Below, piece by piece: positions 53,901-62,922 of a DNA stretch of 64,000 nucleotides. Position 1 is the stretch's first letter, and each line of letters begins with the position of its first letter. A program made the position numbers and the translations under genes. The stretch is taken from contig VXMJ01000048.1 of the NCBI GenBank assembly GCA_009841145.1, positions 1 to 64,000 of the forward strand, in the 5' to 3' direction. Source of the stretch: Caldilineaceae bacterium SB0661_bin_34 (GTDB lineage: Bacteria; Chloroflexota; Anaerolineae; Caldilineales; Caldilineaceae). The notes below the pieces were generated by a model. That model saw only the letters and a list, made by a program, of their open reading frames with translations. It had not been told where the DNA came from and searched no databases.

Positions 53901-54365
53901 TTGGACGCGGCCGTGAACCTTCCGTATTTGCTGGATGGCCACTGGATTTGGGCCTCCGTCGCCGTGGTTTTCCTGATCGCGGAGATCTTCACCGGTGGCA
54001 CCTATATGCTGCCCCTGGCCGTCGCGGCGGCGGCCGCCGCCATCATCAGCTACTTCACCGGCTTGGGCCCAGTGGTCGAGGTGCTGGTCTTCTGCGGCGT
54101 CACGGTGATTGCGTACTTTGCGATGCGGCCCTTCGCCGCACGCGTCACCAATGCCCCCGACGTGAGTTTCGGCGTGGATCGTCTCGTCGGCATGAGCGGT
54201 ACCGTCACCAAGGACATTGATGGCGTCGACACCTCCGGCATGGTGAAGATCCGTGGAGAGGAATGGCGGGCCCGGTCCGTAGACGGCTCTGCCATTCCCG
54301 AAGGCTCCGAAGTCGTCGTCCAGTCCGTGGACGGTGCCCACCTTCAAGTGTCGCCCCCTGCCTGA
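53901..54365 (+). CDS. NfeD family membrane protein
   Basis: 154 residues. Three or four membrane segments (from about residue 14 to 72) followed by a soluble OB-fold (LVGMSGTVTKDIDGVDTSGM, GEEWRARSVDGSAIPEGSEV), as in the short NfeD form. Start is TTG 53901 or GTG 53913; neither has a strong ribosome site. It precedes a band-7 protein by 61 bases; NfeD/SPFH pairs act together in membrane organisation. Confidence 0.88.
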   Translation: MDAAVNLPYLLDGHWIWASVAVVFLIAEIFTGGTYMLPLAVAAAAAAIISYFTGLGPVVEVLVFCGVTVIAYFAMRPFAARVTNAPDVSFGVDRLVGMSGTVTKDIDGVDTSGMVKIRGEEWRARSVDGSAIPEGSEVVVQSVDGAHLQVSPPA

Positions 54366-54426
54366 CCGGCGGGATTAACTGCCCCAGTCGAACCCAACCC
54401 GCCACCGGCCGAGGAGCCAACCCTCC

Positions 54427-55314
54427 ATGGAATACCTTCCGATAATTCTTCTTTTGGTCCTGGTGCTGGTCTTCATCGTCCAGGGCCTCAAGATCATCAC
54501 CCCATACCAGAGGGGCGTCGTGGAGCGCCTGGGCCGCTACAAGCGCACCGCCCAGCCGGGCGTGAACCTGCTCATCCCGTTCATCGACACCCTGCGCCGG
54601 GTGGACATGCGCGAACAGGTCATCGACGTGCCGCCGCAGGACGTCATCACCAAGGACAACGTGGCCGTGCAGGTGGACGCCGTGATCTATCACGAGGCCA
54701 CCGATCCCGTGAAGCTCATCTACAACGTGGAGAATTTCCTGGTCGCCATCATCAAGCTGGCCCAGACCAACCTGCGCAACCTGGTGGGCGAGATGCAGCT
54801 GGACCAGGCCCTGACCTCGCGGGACGCCATCAACACCAGTCTGCGCAACGTGCTCGACGAAGCCACCGACAAGTGGGGAGTCAGGGTCGTGCGGGTCGAA
54901 ATCCAGCGGATTGAACCGCCGGCCGACGTTACCGACTCGATGCACCGGCAAATGAAGGCCGAGCGCGAAAAGCGGGCGGCCATTCTGGAGTCCGAAGGCC
55001 AGCGGCAGGCCGCCATTCTGCAGGCGGAGGGCGAGGCCGAAGCCGTGCGCCTGGCCGCGGACGCCAGGCGGTATCAGGTTGAGACCGAAGCGACCGGCGA
55101 ATCCAATGCCATCACCGTGGTCTTCAACGCCATTCGGGATGCACAGCCGGACGATCGCCTGATTGCAGTCCGCTACCTCGACACCCTGGAGGCCATTTCA
55201 CAGGGTGATTCCAACAAGATATTCATCCCCTACGAAGCCTCCGGTGTTCTCGGAGCCCTGGGCGGCATCAAGGAACTGTTCAACAAGGACGACGAGAACA
55301 CGGCGTCCAGTTGA
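54427..55314 (+). CDS. SPFH/band-7 (QmcA/slipin-like) membrane protein
   Basis: 295 residues. One N-terminal membrane anchor ([19 protein letters not shown]), then the band-7 domain ([40 protein letters not shown]) and a long Ala/Glu coiled coil (residues ~170-240). It forms oligomeric membrane scaffolds in characterised relatives and is coupled to NfeD here. Confidence 0.92.
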   Translation: MEYLPIILLLVLVLVFIVQGLKIITPYQRGVVERLGRYKRTAQPGVNLLIPFIDTLRRVDMREQVIDVPPQDVITKDNVAVQVDAVIYHEATDPVKLIYNVENFLVAIIKLAQTNLRNLVGEMQLDQALTSRDAINTSLRNVLDEATDKWGVRVVRVEIQRIEPPADVTDSMHRQMKAEREKRAAILESEGQRQAAILQAEGEAEAVRLAADARRYQVETEATGESNAITVVFNAIRDAQPDDRLIAVRYLDTLEAISQGDSNKIFIPYEASGVLGALGGIKELFNKDDENTASS

Positions 55315-55660
55315 GCCAAGGCCTGAACCCGGCCTCACGACGACAATTCCACAATCCTCAGGTTTGGACAGGGCACACCTGAGAATTTTTGGTTAACGGA
55401 AGCGCCTTCCGGCGGGTGTTTCCGCGCGTTGTGCACCATGCAAGAAGGTTGGTGTCGCCAATCGGTGGTCGGCGTTCCCCCACCCCAAAGCCAAACCGAC
55501 GTATTGGGACAACCGCGACCCGGTTGCCGCGCTGGAATGGTGCCTGCGGACCTCGGCGCGCCCCGGGCCGGTCCCGCCCACTTGTCCCAAACCGGACCGA
55601 CCGCGTTCCCGAGCCATGGAATCCGGCTGGGAATCAAAGTCGGCTTCAGGATTCTGCAAC
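55315..55660. other. Gene-free stretch
   Basis: About 345 bases between the band-7 gene and the operator region of the next operon. No recognisable gene on either strand. Confidence 0.4.
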
Positions 55661-55718
55661 CATCAACACTGTGAGTTGCGTATATCGTAGTGTTGATGTG
55701 ATATTATCAATGTATACT
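55661..55718 (+). promoter_or_regulatory. Operator/promoter of the DUF2089-SHOCT-ABC operon
   Basis: CATCAACACT (55661-55670) and AGTGTTGATG (55689-55698) are perfect inverted repeats around 18 bases. A second overlapping one, TTGAT (55693-55697) and ATCAA (55706-55710), surrounds TATTAT. TATACT follows at 55713. An AAGGAGG site and start codon lie about 25-35 bases downstream. The layout suggests a repressed promoter. Confidence 0.6.
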
Positions 55719-55748
55719 TCAATAATTCTGAAGGACAAGGAGGCAGAC

Positions 55749-55829
55749 ATGAAGATTCCGAAAGTGCAGACTCAAAACCGTTGCACCTGCACCGGAACCA
55801 TGCGGGCGGCCCTCGGGCCGGAGGCCTGA
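55749..55829 (+). CDS. Short leader peptide (26 residues)
   Basis: The frame MKIPKVQTQNRCTCTGTM followed by RAALGPEA starts behind AAGGAGG at good spacing and stops two bases before the DUF2089 start. Two Cys (CTC) are the only notable residues. No known homolog recognised. It may be a leader that couples translation of the operon, or a small protein of its own. Confidence 0.5.
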   Translation: MKIPKVQTQNRCTCTGTMRAALGPEA

Positions 55830-55831
55830 CC

Positions 55832-56221
55832 ATGCCCGAGCTGCCGGCCCAATGCCCCATTACCGGGGGGCCTGTGATCGTGACCCGTTTCTACAGCCCG
55901 GACGGGGATGTCACGTTCGACGGCCGCTTCGAGGTCAAGTCGCCGTTCCTGGCGCTGGACCAGAACCAAATCGAGTTTGTGCTGACCTTCATCCAGTGTG
56001 AAGGCAAGTTCAACCGCATGCAGGAGGAACTCAACCTTTCCTATCCAACGCTCAGGTCCCGGCTCAAGGAGATTATCCAGGCCCTGGGACTCGAAGCGGC
56101 ATCCGGTACCGACGGGTTTGACTCTGAACCGGACCGCATGGACGTACTGACCCAGGTGGAATCCGGCCAGCTGAGCGTTGACGAAGCGTTGATCAGCCTG
56201 GGATCGCGCGACCACCAATAG
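55832..56221 (+). CDS. DUF2089 family protein
   Basis: 129 residues. CPITGGPVIVTRFYSPDGDV carries a zinc-ribbon-like beginning; LDQNQIEFVLTFIQCEGKFN, MQEELNLSYPTLRSRLKEII is a helix-turn-helix core; a C-terminal LSVDEALISL looks like a short SHOCT-type helix pair. Likely a transcription regulator that could bind the palindromic operator upstream (inference). First main gene of the operon with two SHOCT-like proteins and an ABC exporter. Confidence 0.85.
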   Translation: MPELPAQCPITGGPVIVTRFYSPDGDVTFDGRFEVKSPFLALDQNQIEFVLTFIQCEGKFNRMQEELNLSYPTLRSRLKEIIQALGLEAASGTDGFDSEPDRMDVLTQVESGQLSVDEALISLGSRDHQ

Positions 56222-56258
56222 AACCGGGCCTGACGAACCCCAACACAAGAGGATAACC

Positions 56259-57455
56259 ATGAACACAACCTCGCTAACGGTCAACAGCGACAGCCCCAAA
56301 CTGTTCATTCGTTCCGGTAAGAATTGCTCCCTGGTCGTCCGGGGCCGGGACATTGAGGACGTGCAGGTCAGCGGCAAGGGAGCCAAGACTCTGGAATGGG
56401 AGGACCGACACGAGACGTTCCACCTGCGCATCCGACGTGATGCAACCGTGGAGGTACCGCGCCAAAGCCGTGTGGATCTTGAGGACTGCCGGGGCCATGT
56501 GGATGTCTCCGAGCTGCCCGAAGGCGTGACGGGAGGCGCGATCGGCGGCCACGCCCGTCTCGGAAGCTTGGGCTCGGTGGCCCTGAAGGACATTGGCGGC
56601 CACTGCTCAGTGGCACGGGTGGAACAGGACGTATCCACCGGATCCGTCGGCGGACACCTGAACGCCGAAGCCATCGGCGGGGATCTTTCCACCCCCAATG
56701 TGGGAGGCCATGCCAGAGGCCGCGACATTAAGGGGCGCATGCTCCTGGGCAACGTGGGCGGCCACATCGAGTTCCAGGATATCAACAGCATGGACGGCCT
56801 GAACGCGGGCGGCCACGCCAAACTGAAGCTGTCGGCGCTCCGCGACTCCGATTACTCGGTGAACGCAGGCGGCAACATTGCATTGAACCTCCCCGTCGAT
56901 GCCGGAGCCACCGTGCACATGTCGAGCGGCATCGGCAATTCAGTACAGGTGTTCGGTGACGGATCGGCCAACTTCCAGCTCAACGCCGGCGGCATGATTT
57001 CGCTGTCCACAGGCCACCGCCCGGGGGCGAACAGCGAAGCCAAGGCGGCATCCAGCGGTCCCGGACCGATCGAGAACATCGCCCAGCAGGTGCGTCGCCA
57101 CATCGAACAGGTGATTGAAACCGCAACCAGCCGCTTGACCTCGGTTATGGACGAGCAGGGGCTGACATCGGACAAACGGGCCGACCTGCAGGAGCAGTTT
57201 ACCGAGATCCAGGAGGAGGCGGTCAAGGCGGCGCAGGAGGCCATGGAGACCGTTCAGACGCGGTCCCGCACTGTGTGGGAACAGGAAGTGAAACCCAATC
57301 TGGACTTCCTGACCCGCGAATCCGAACCCGTACAAACCCCGCCCGTATCGCCGGAGGCACAGGCCAAGGAAAGAATGATGATCCTGCGCATGCTGGAGGA
57401 GGGGAAGATTTCCGTTGAGGAAGCCAACCAGCTGCTCCAGGCGCTCGGTTCCTGA
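56259..57455 (+). CDS. DUF4097-like beta-solenoid protein with C-terminal SHOCT-like domain
   Basis: 398 residues. Residues 1-260 form a repeated beta pattern with recurrent GGH units (AIGGHARLGSLG, DIGGHCSV, SVGGHLNAE, NVGGHARG, NVGGHIEF, NAGGHAKL), like the polymeric putative-adhesin family. Residues 275-360 are helical and charged. The end MMILRMLEEGKISVEEANQL is a SHOCT-like motif of the YvlB/LiaX type. No signal peptide, so cytoplasmic or membrane-associated. Confidence 0.8.
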   Translation: MNTTSLTVNSDSPKLFIRSGKNCSLVVRGRDIEDVQVSGKGAKTLEWEDRHETFHLRIRRDATVEVPRQSRVDLEDCRGHVDVSELPEGVTGGAIGGHARLGSLGSVALKDIGGHCSVARVEQDVSTGSVGGHLNAEAIGGDLSTPNVGGHARGRDIKGRMLLGNVGGHIEFQDINSMDGLNAGGHAKLKLSALRDSDYSVNAGGNIALNLPVDAGATVHMSSGIGNSVQVFGDGSANFQLNAGGMISLSTGHRPGANSEAKAASSGPGPIENIAQQVRRHIEQVIETATSRLTSVMDEQGLTSDKRADLQEQFTEIQEEAVKAAQEAMETVQTRSRTVWEQEVKPNLDFLTRESEPVQTPPVSPEAQAKERMMILRMLEEGKISVEEANQLLQALGS

Positions 57456-57504
57456 GTCGAGGCCGGCTCACGTTGCACTGCATTCCACCTTCACAGGTTC
57501 ACCC

Positions 57505-58464
57505 ATGCACGCCATTGCCATCGAAAATCTGTCCAAGTCCTATCGGGCTTCGCGCAACAAGACCGTGCAGGCGGTCTCCAACCTGGATCTGACCGTGTCA
57601 ACAGGGGAGGTGATCGGCTTCCTGGGCCCTAACGGTGCCGGCAAGACGACCACCATCAAGTTGATATGCGGATTGGTCCTGCCGGACCAGGGCACCGTCA
57701 CGGTCCTCAACCACGATGTCCATCGCCAGACCCGCCGGGTCATGCAGCTGATGGGCGCCGTCCTGGAAGGGACGCGCAACATCTACTGGCGGCTGACTCC
57801 CCTGCAGAACTTGGCCTATTCAGCTCGAATCAAGGGCATCCCCGCCACTGCCGTCCACAATTGGGGCCGCGTGCTGCTGGAGGACCTGGATCTTTGGGAC
57901 CGCCGCAATGATCCGGTGCGCATGTTCTCGCGCGGCATGCAGCAAAAGACCGCCATCGCCTGCGCCTTGATCCACAGACCCAGCCTCGTGCTGCTGGACG
58001 AACCCACGCTGGGATTGGACGTCGAGGCAGCGGTCACAGTGAAGGAATGGATCCGCACCCTGTCCATCCGCTATGGCATGACCTTGGTTCTAACCACCCA
58101 CCAACTGGACCTGGCCGAGGAGCTGTGCCAACGCGTGGTCATCATCCAGAACGGAGTGAAGGTGACCGACCAGGCAGTGGCGGACCTGAAGCGCTTGCAC
58201 AAGCAGGAACTCTTCCTGGTGCAGGCGGAGGGCGATCCGGTTGAAATCGGCTGGCGGGCCTCGGTGCAGTGGCCGGGAGCAACCGTCAAACAGGAGGAAG
58301 ACGGAGCACAAATCAGCATCCCGGCCAACGGCAATACATCGTTGACCGCCATCGCAACCGCGATGAACGACTGGCCGGCGCGCATCAACTCCATTGCTCA
58401 GGCCATGCCGTCACTCGAGGACATCTTTATCCAGGAAACCCGAAGGACTGCCAACCATGAATGA
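57505..58464 (+). CDS. ABC-2 type exporter ATP-binding protein
   Basis: 319 residues. Walker A GPNGAGKTTTIKL, signature FSRGMQQKTAIACALI, Walker B LVLLDEPTLGLD, switch His in VLTTHQLDLAEELC. The sequence is of the CcmA/NatA type, with a C-terminal extension from residue 230. It overlaps the permease gene by eight bases. Export of a lipid-like or peptide compound is possible; the substrate is not visible. Confidence 0.92.
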   Translation: MHAIAIENLSKSYRASRNKTVQAVSNLDLTVSTGEVIGFLGPNGAGKTTTIKLICGLVLPDQGTVTVLNHDVHRQTRRVMQLMGAVLEGTRNIYWRLTPLQNLAYSARIKGIPATAVHNWGRVLLEDLDLWDRRNDPVRMFSRGMQQKTAIACALIHRPSLVLLDEPTLGLDVEAAVTVKEWIRTLSIRYGMTLVLTTHQLDLAEELCQRVVIIQNGVKVTDQAVADLKRLHKQELFLVQAEGDPVEIGWRASVQWPGATVKQEEDGAQISIPANGNTSLTAIATAMNDWPARINSIAQAMPSLEDIFIQETRRTANHE

Positions 58465-59323
58465 GATGGCCATTCACCATCCCACCGGACACGAAGCTCA
58501 GCCGCTGTCGGCTTCACTGCGTCCCGTTCCGCCGGGACTGAACCATGTCATGAGCATTGCTGCGGAAACGTGGAAGGGCCTGCAACTGATGTGGACCTTC
58601 AAGTTCAACGTGGTGTCCGAAGTCCTGGGCCTGTTCATGGTGTTTCTGGGCATCAACTTCTTCATCGGCAACGGCGCGTTTAACAGCGAGGATCTGGCCT
58701 TCACCCTGGTCGGGTTCTGCATCTGGACCTACTCGATCTTCGCCATCTCGAACATGAGCTTTGCCTTGCGGGAAGAACAGCAGCAGGGCACAATCGAGCA
58801 GATGTTCATGGGCTCGACCCCTTTTGCCGCGCTACTGTTTGGTCGCACCCTTTCCAACTTCGCATGGACGACGGCCGTCATCCTGCTGGGGGGCGGCACG
58901 GTCACGCTGGCGTTCGGCCTGGACTTGGGCCTCAACTGGCGCCTGGTCCCAGTCCTGGGCCTGACAATGTTCGGCCTGTACGGCCTTGGATTTGTCGTGG
59001 CCGGCCTGACCATCCTGTTCAAGAACATCCTGTCATTCGCCAACCTCATCCAAAACGTGTTGCTGTTCCTGAACGGCGCCATCGTTCCGGTCACCGTCTT
59101 CCCCGCCTGGATGACGACGGCCACCCGGGCCCTCCCTTCCACGCTGAGCATCGAGGTGGCCAGGTTGGTCACGCTGGACGATCTGACCCTGGCCGCCGCG
59201 TGGGCCGACGGCCTGCTCCCATTGCTGGTGATCCACTCGTTGATATGGTTTGTCCTGGGCCTGTCGCTCTACCTGGTGGCGGAACGGATCGCCCGCCGGA
59301 AGGGACTGCTGGGCCAGTTCTAA
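58457..59323 (+). CDS. ABC-2 type exporter permease
   Basis: 288 residues with about six membrane segments (GLFMVFLGINFFIGNG, AWTTAVILLGGGTVTLAF, LFLNGAIVPVTVFPAW). The conserved REEQQQGTIEQMFM segment is typical of ABC-2 membrane proteins. Start ATG overlaps the ATPase gene. Works with that ATPase in the cytoplasmic membrane. Confidence 0.9.
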   Translation: MNEMAIHHPTGHEAQPLSASLRPVPPGLNHVMSIAAETWKGLQLMWTFKFNVVSEVLGLFMVFLGINFFIGNGAFNSEDLAFTLVGFCIWTYSIFAISNMSFALREEQQQGTIEQMFMGSTPFAALLFGRTLSNFAWTTAVILLGGGTVTLAFGLDLGLNWRLVPVLGLTMFGLYGLGFVVAGLTILFKNILSFANLIQNVLLFLNGAIVPVTVFPAWMTTATRALPSTLSIEVARLVTLDDLTLAAAWADGLLPLLVIHSLIWFVLGLSLYLVAERIARRKGLLGQF

Positions 59324-59382
59324 CCACACTGGTTGCCTGTTGCAAGATGAAGGCCGCCTAAGCCCCTAGTGTTGTGCCATCC

Positions 59383-59775
59383 ATGCCCGTTCAAGAGCAG
59401 GAACGCCTGCAAGTCCTCAAGATGATTGATGCGGGAACCATTACAGTGGACGAAGCCTTTCGCCTGCTGGATGCCCTGGACCGGTCCGCGGGGCCGGAAG
59501 ACACGGTTGCCGCCCGCCTCGCGACCAAGACACTGGCCGGCAAGGTGGTCAGGTTGAAGGTCAGCAACCTGCACAACGGGCAGGTCAAGGCCCAGGCGCA
59601 GTTGCCCGTTCAACTGCTGGAACTGGGTTTGCGCATCGGTTCCCAGTACGCGCCCGGGGTCAAGGCCATTGACGTGGATGAACTGGTCGCCGGGTTAGCG
59701 GACGGTGTTGGCGGCAAGATTGTCGAAGTCACCGACCACGAAAACAGCATCCGCGTGGAAGTTCTGATCGAGTAA
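59383..59775 (+). CDS. SHOCT-like small protein (YvlB/LiaX-type N-terminus)
   Basis: 130 residues. The N-terminus QERLQVLKMIDAGTITVDEAFRLLDAL is read in two parts, ERLQVLKMIDAGTI and TVDEAFRLLDAL; it matches the SHOCT-like module. The rest (GKVVRLKVSNLHNGQVKAQA, LPVQLLELGLRIGSQYAPGV) looks like a DUF-type beta/alpha domain. Placed last in the operon after the exporter, mirroring the SHOCT-bearing protein upstream. Confidence 0.8.
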   Translation: MPVQEQERLQVLKMIDAGTITVDEAFRLLDALDRSAGPEDTVAARLATKTLAGKVVRLKVSNLHNGQVKAQAQLPVQLLELGLRIGSQYAPGVKAIDVDELVAGLADGVGGKIVEVTDHENSIRVEVLIE

Positions 59776-59829
59776 CCACGCCGGTACGGGAACGACCGCC
59801 GGAGGCGGGACCCAACTGCTAAACCTCCG

Positions 59830-60148
59830 GGAAGCGGTTATGCAGGGGTGGGTACGCCTGAAACGGAGGTGCAGGCCCTGCTGCAGCACCTCGTAGAATG
59901 CTGGTACGACACGGTGCACAGCGAGCTGGCAGCTGCCATGCCCGCCCCGTCAACCGCTTCGAGGGATGGTTCGGCCGCTTCAATCCCAGGGACCGCCTAG
60001 TGCGGAGGCTGAAGACCAAGGTGGGCACCCTCAACTTCGTGCGTTTGATGGTCCGCGGCATGGCCTGAACCGACGCACGGAATCCCCGCTTGTATGGAGA
60101 TTGCCCATAACGGCCCGCAACCAATATCAACGAGATTGAAACAGTGCC
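59830..60148 (+). pseudogene. Transposase C-terminal fragment with right IS end
   Basis: The frame PVNRFEGWFGRFNPRDRLVR and LKTKVGTLNFVRLMVRGMA, stopping at 60068, is the tail of an IS transposase; upstream LLQHLVECWYDTVHSELA in another frame implies a frameshift. Fifty-eight bases later the inverted end TCAACGAGATTGAAACAGTG then CC (60127-60148) is intact. It may be the 3' part of the same IS type whose 5' part is at 20.1-20.6 kb. Confidence 0.65.
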
Positions 60149-60397
60149 GATCTCTGGGTGGCTGTCATATATGTGTCACAATTGACTGATAATGGCTTAG
60201 ATGAGTGTTGTTTGTTCGAAGTCACTGCCTCAATGCATCCTTCTTCGCGAACGGGAATCCATTGGACTGCAAGAGAGATACGCAAACGGATTCGTGCAAT
60301 CAACCGATATTCGAAGGCGAGCGACTGAGAAATCCTTGGCGGATCCAGTGTGGCTCTTGGCAATGCGCAGGAATCAATGTGGGACCAAGAGGCACTC

Positions 60398-60724
60398 ATG
60401 AACGACTTGATCGCCAGATTCGATACCAACCGGCCGCTGCTCCGCACGATGTATGGTGGACAGGAAGCTCGACGGGGTGAATGCAGTTCGGACGATCTCC
60501 CGCCTAATTCGCATGTACCCCGCGGTACGAAGGGCAGGAGGATATTCGACTCCGCTAACCCGGCCCGGGAGAGCCGAGATGCGTTCGAGTTCTACTGGGA
60601 GACTGTCCTGTTCTTGAAAAAGACAGATCCCAAACTACTTGGATTCAACCTAATCCTGGACAGCGCATTCCACAAGATCGTGGACACTGTGAGGCCGGGT
60701 GTGGCTTGGAGGCGCAGTCAATGA
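60398..60724 (+). CDS. Small unknown protein preceding double-ATPase gene
   Basis: 108 residues, unrecognised. The N-terminus (MNDLIARFDTNRPLLRTM) and middle are polar; the C-terminal part FEFYWETVLFLKKTDPKLLG and FNLILDSAFHKIVDTVRPG looks helical and conserved in character. A GAGG lies six bases before ATG 60398; ATG 60377 is an alternative. Its stop overlaps the next start by ATGA, showing tight coupling to the ATPase. Confidence 0.6.
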   Translation: MNDLIARFDTNRPLLRTMYGGQEARRGECSSDDLPPNSHVPRGTKGRRIFDSANPARESRDAFEFYWETVLFLKKTDPKLLGFNLILDSAFHKIVDTVRPGVAWRRSQ

Positions 60725-62922
60725 ACGTATCTGACGCGTCGGAACTTACGAGTAATACCGACGACAATGACAAAATGCGAGTTGCCTTTCGCTTCCACTC
60801 CAGGGTCCTTGCGGCACTCGGCCGCGACCTGGTGACAAACGATGTGGTCGCAGTCATGGAGCTGGTCAAGAATGCGTACGACGCGCTCGCGACCCAGGTT
60901 GAGGTACGCATCCGTCCGGAAGCCCGTGGCGGAGAGGGACCCTCCATCGAAATCATCGACAACGGACAAGGGATGGACCACACCACGATCGTGGATGTTT
61001 GGTGTGTGATCGCAACTCCCTTCCGACAAGAACGCCCCATCTCGAAGACCAGCCGATATTCGCGTGCCGTTACCGGCGAGAAAGGTCTCGGTCGCCTCTC
61101 GGCGGCCAGACTCGGGCGAACACTCAGTGTTGTCACAAGAGCCCGGAATAGCCCCGTGTTGGGATTCTCCTTGGACTGGGACGAGATGATGGAGGTGGAT
61201 GACTTGGCCGATGCGGCCTTCGAAGTGTCCCACCTGCCCCCTGACTCATTTGATGGACAACACGGTACCCGGATTCGGATCGACGGACTGAGGAGTACTT
61301 GGGACAGGAAAAAGATTGATGATCTGCGTGAAAATCTGGTGCGGCTCGTGTCACCGTTCTCGACTGCGGAGGACTTCGCGCTGAGCCTCAATGTTGCGGA
61401 TCTCTACGAGGAGCCGACGCTGAGGATCACCGCTCCAGAGTTCATGGCGGAGCCCAAGTACGCGATCGAGGGTTGTGTTGATGATGACGGGACGATTCGG
61501 GCCCTGTATCGGTATCATCCCGTCGGCCGTCCGATCGCACGCGAACACGTGTTGCGCGAGGAGTGGGTGAAACCTGTACCGGCTGGATCTCTGTTCAATG
61601 CATCGGAGCTGAGTGGGCACCGTCCTGAATGTGGTCCGTTTCAGTTTGAGATCCGGGTGTGGGATCTCACCAAGGACGACACGCGCGACATTGCCGAACA
61701 CTTCGGTGAGAATCGGAGCAGGATCCGCGGTCTGATTGCATCGCGACGCGGGATATCCGTCTATCGCGACAGTGTTCTTGTGCTGCCTAAATCGGAAGGC
61801 ACCCGCGATTGGCTGGGACTAGACATCAGAAGGGTGAGCAAGGTCGGGCCGCGTTTGAGCACTAGTCAGGTTGTCGGATACGTCCGGATCACGAAGGAGG
61901 ACAACCCCGGGATCGTCGACACGAGTGATCGAGAGGGCCTCGTGTCGAGCACTGCCACGGCAACCTTCCGGGACCTCATTCTCCGAATCGTGGAATTGCT
62001 GGAGGTTGAACGGCACGCCGACCGCATGCAGGAGAAGGACACGGATACTGCGCAGGAACTGTTTGCGAACCTGAGCGCGGAACCCCTCGTCACCAGACTG
62101 GAAGAACTGCGCAAGGCTGGAGGAGGCATGTCGGATGCCATTGAGGTTACCAAGGACTTTGGGCAGGAACTGGAACGAAGTCGCGCCGACATCGAGCGGC
62201 GTTTCGGGTACTACAATCGCTTGGCGGTCATCGGCACCATAGCCCAGATGGTCATTCATGAGATACGGAACCGGACAACCGTCATTGGACGAGGGCTCCG
62301 AAAGGCCGAAGAGTTGGCCGACCGGGTCCAGGACTTAGTTGTTGGCCGGGCATTAGAGATGGCAAAGGAATCAGTGATGTCTTTGGAGTCTCTAGCCGAT
62401 CGCTTCGCACCGCTTGCCAGCCGAGGTTACCGTCCAGGCCGACGCACATCGGTCGTGGAGGAATCCATCGACCGTTGTCTCGCGATGCAAAAACGGGCGA
62501 TCAGTGCCAGTCAAGTTGCCATTGAGGCCCCATCCGATTCCTGCACCGCCGTGCGTATCGATCCGGGTGAGATCGACGCGGTGATCCTCAACCTGCTTGC
62601 CAACGCTTTGTATTGGCTGCAACGATACGAAGGGGAACGTAGACTCCGCTTCAGATTGGCAGAAGACTCGGTTTCTGGACGGGTTACGGTGTCGGTGGAC
62701 GACTCCGGTCCGGGAATCGATCCCGAAGACCGGGAACGAGTGTTCTGGCCCGGAGTCACGCGCAAGCCGGATGGCTTCGGCATGGGGCTGACGGTCGCGT
62801 CGGAACTCGTTGATGGACACGGAGGCAAGATGAAAACGACGGTGCCGGGAGATTTAGGCGGGGCAACGTTCCAGTTCGATCTCCCGCTCGTTGAAAAAGC
62901 AGGCGAGGATAGGCATTCGTGA
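60721..62922 (+). CDS. Dual GHKL ATPase: HSP90-like N-terminus plus histidine-kinase C-terminus
   Basis: 733 residues. First ATPase: N-box ELVKNAYDA (47-55, Asn51), EIIDNGQGMD (77-86), GEKGLGRLSA (119-128), a HATPase_c_3 fold as in HSP90/MutL/MORC. A ~300-residue middle region follows. Second part: VIHEIRNRTTVI with His513 as the likely phosphoacceptor, N-box NLLANALYWL (Asn628), DDSGPGIDP and GFGMGLTVASELV, a full histidine-kinase catalytic domain. No membrane segment or signal peptide: a cytoplasmic sensor. It overlaps genes on both sides by four bases; the response regulator follows. Substrate or stimulus unknown. Confidence 0.85.
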   Translation: MNVSDASELTSNTDDNDKMRVAFRFHSRVLAALGRDLVTNDVVAVMELVKNAYDALATQVEVRIRPEARGGEGPSIEIIDNGQGMDHTTIVDVWCVIATPFRQERPISKTSRYSRAVTGEKGLGRLSAARLGRTLSVVTRARNSPVLGFSLDWDEMMEVDDLADAAFEVSHLPPDSFDGQHGTRIRIDGLRSTWDRKKIDDLRENLVRLVSPFSTAEDFALSLNVADLYEEPTLRITAPEFMAEPKYAIEGCVDDDGTIRALYRYHPVGRPIAREHVLREEWVKPVPAGSLFNASELSGHRPECGPFQFEIRVWDLTKDDTRDIAEHFGENRSRIRGLIASRRGISVYRDSVLVLPKSEGTRDWLGLDIRRVSKVGPRLSTSQVVGYVRITKEDNPGIVDTSDREGLVSSTATATFRDLILRIVELLEVERHADRMQEKDTDTAQELFANLSAEPLVTRLEELRKAGGGMSDAIEVTKDFGQELERSRADIERRFGYYNRLAVIGTIAQMVIHEIRNRTTVIGRGLRKAEELADRVQDLVVGRALEMAKESVMSLESLADRFAPLASRGYRPGRRTSVVEESIDRCLAMQKRAISASQVAIEAPSDSCTAVRIDPGEIDAVILNLLANALYWLQRYEGERRLRFRLAEDSVSGRVTVSVDDSGPGIDPEDRERVFWPGVTRKPDGFGMGLTVASELVDGHGGKMKTTVPGDLGGATFQFDLPLVEKAGEDRHS

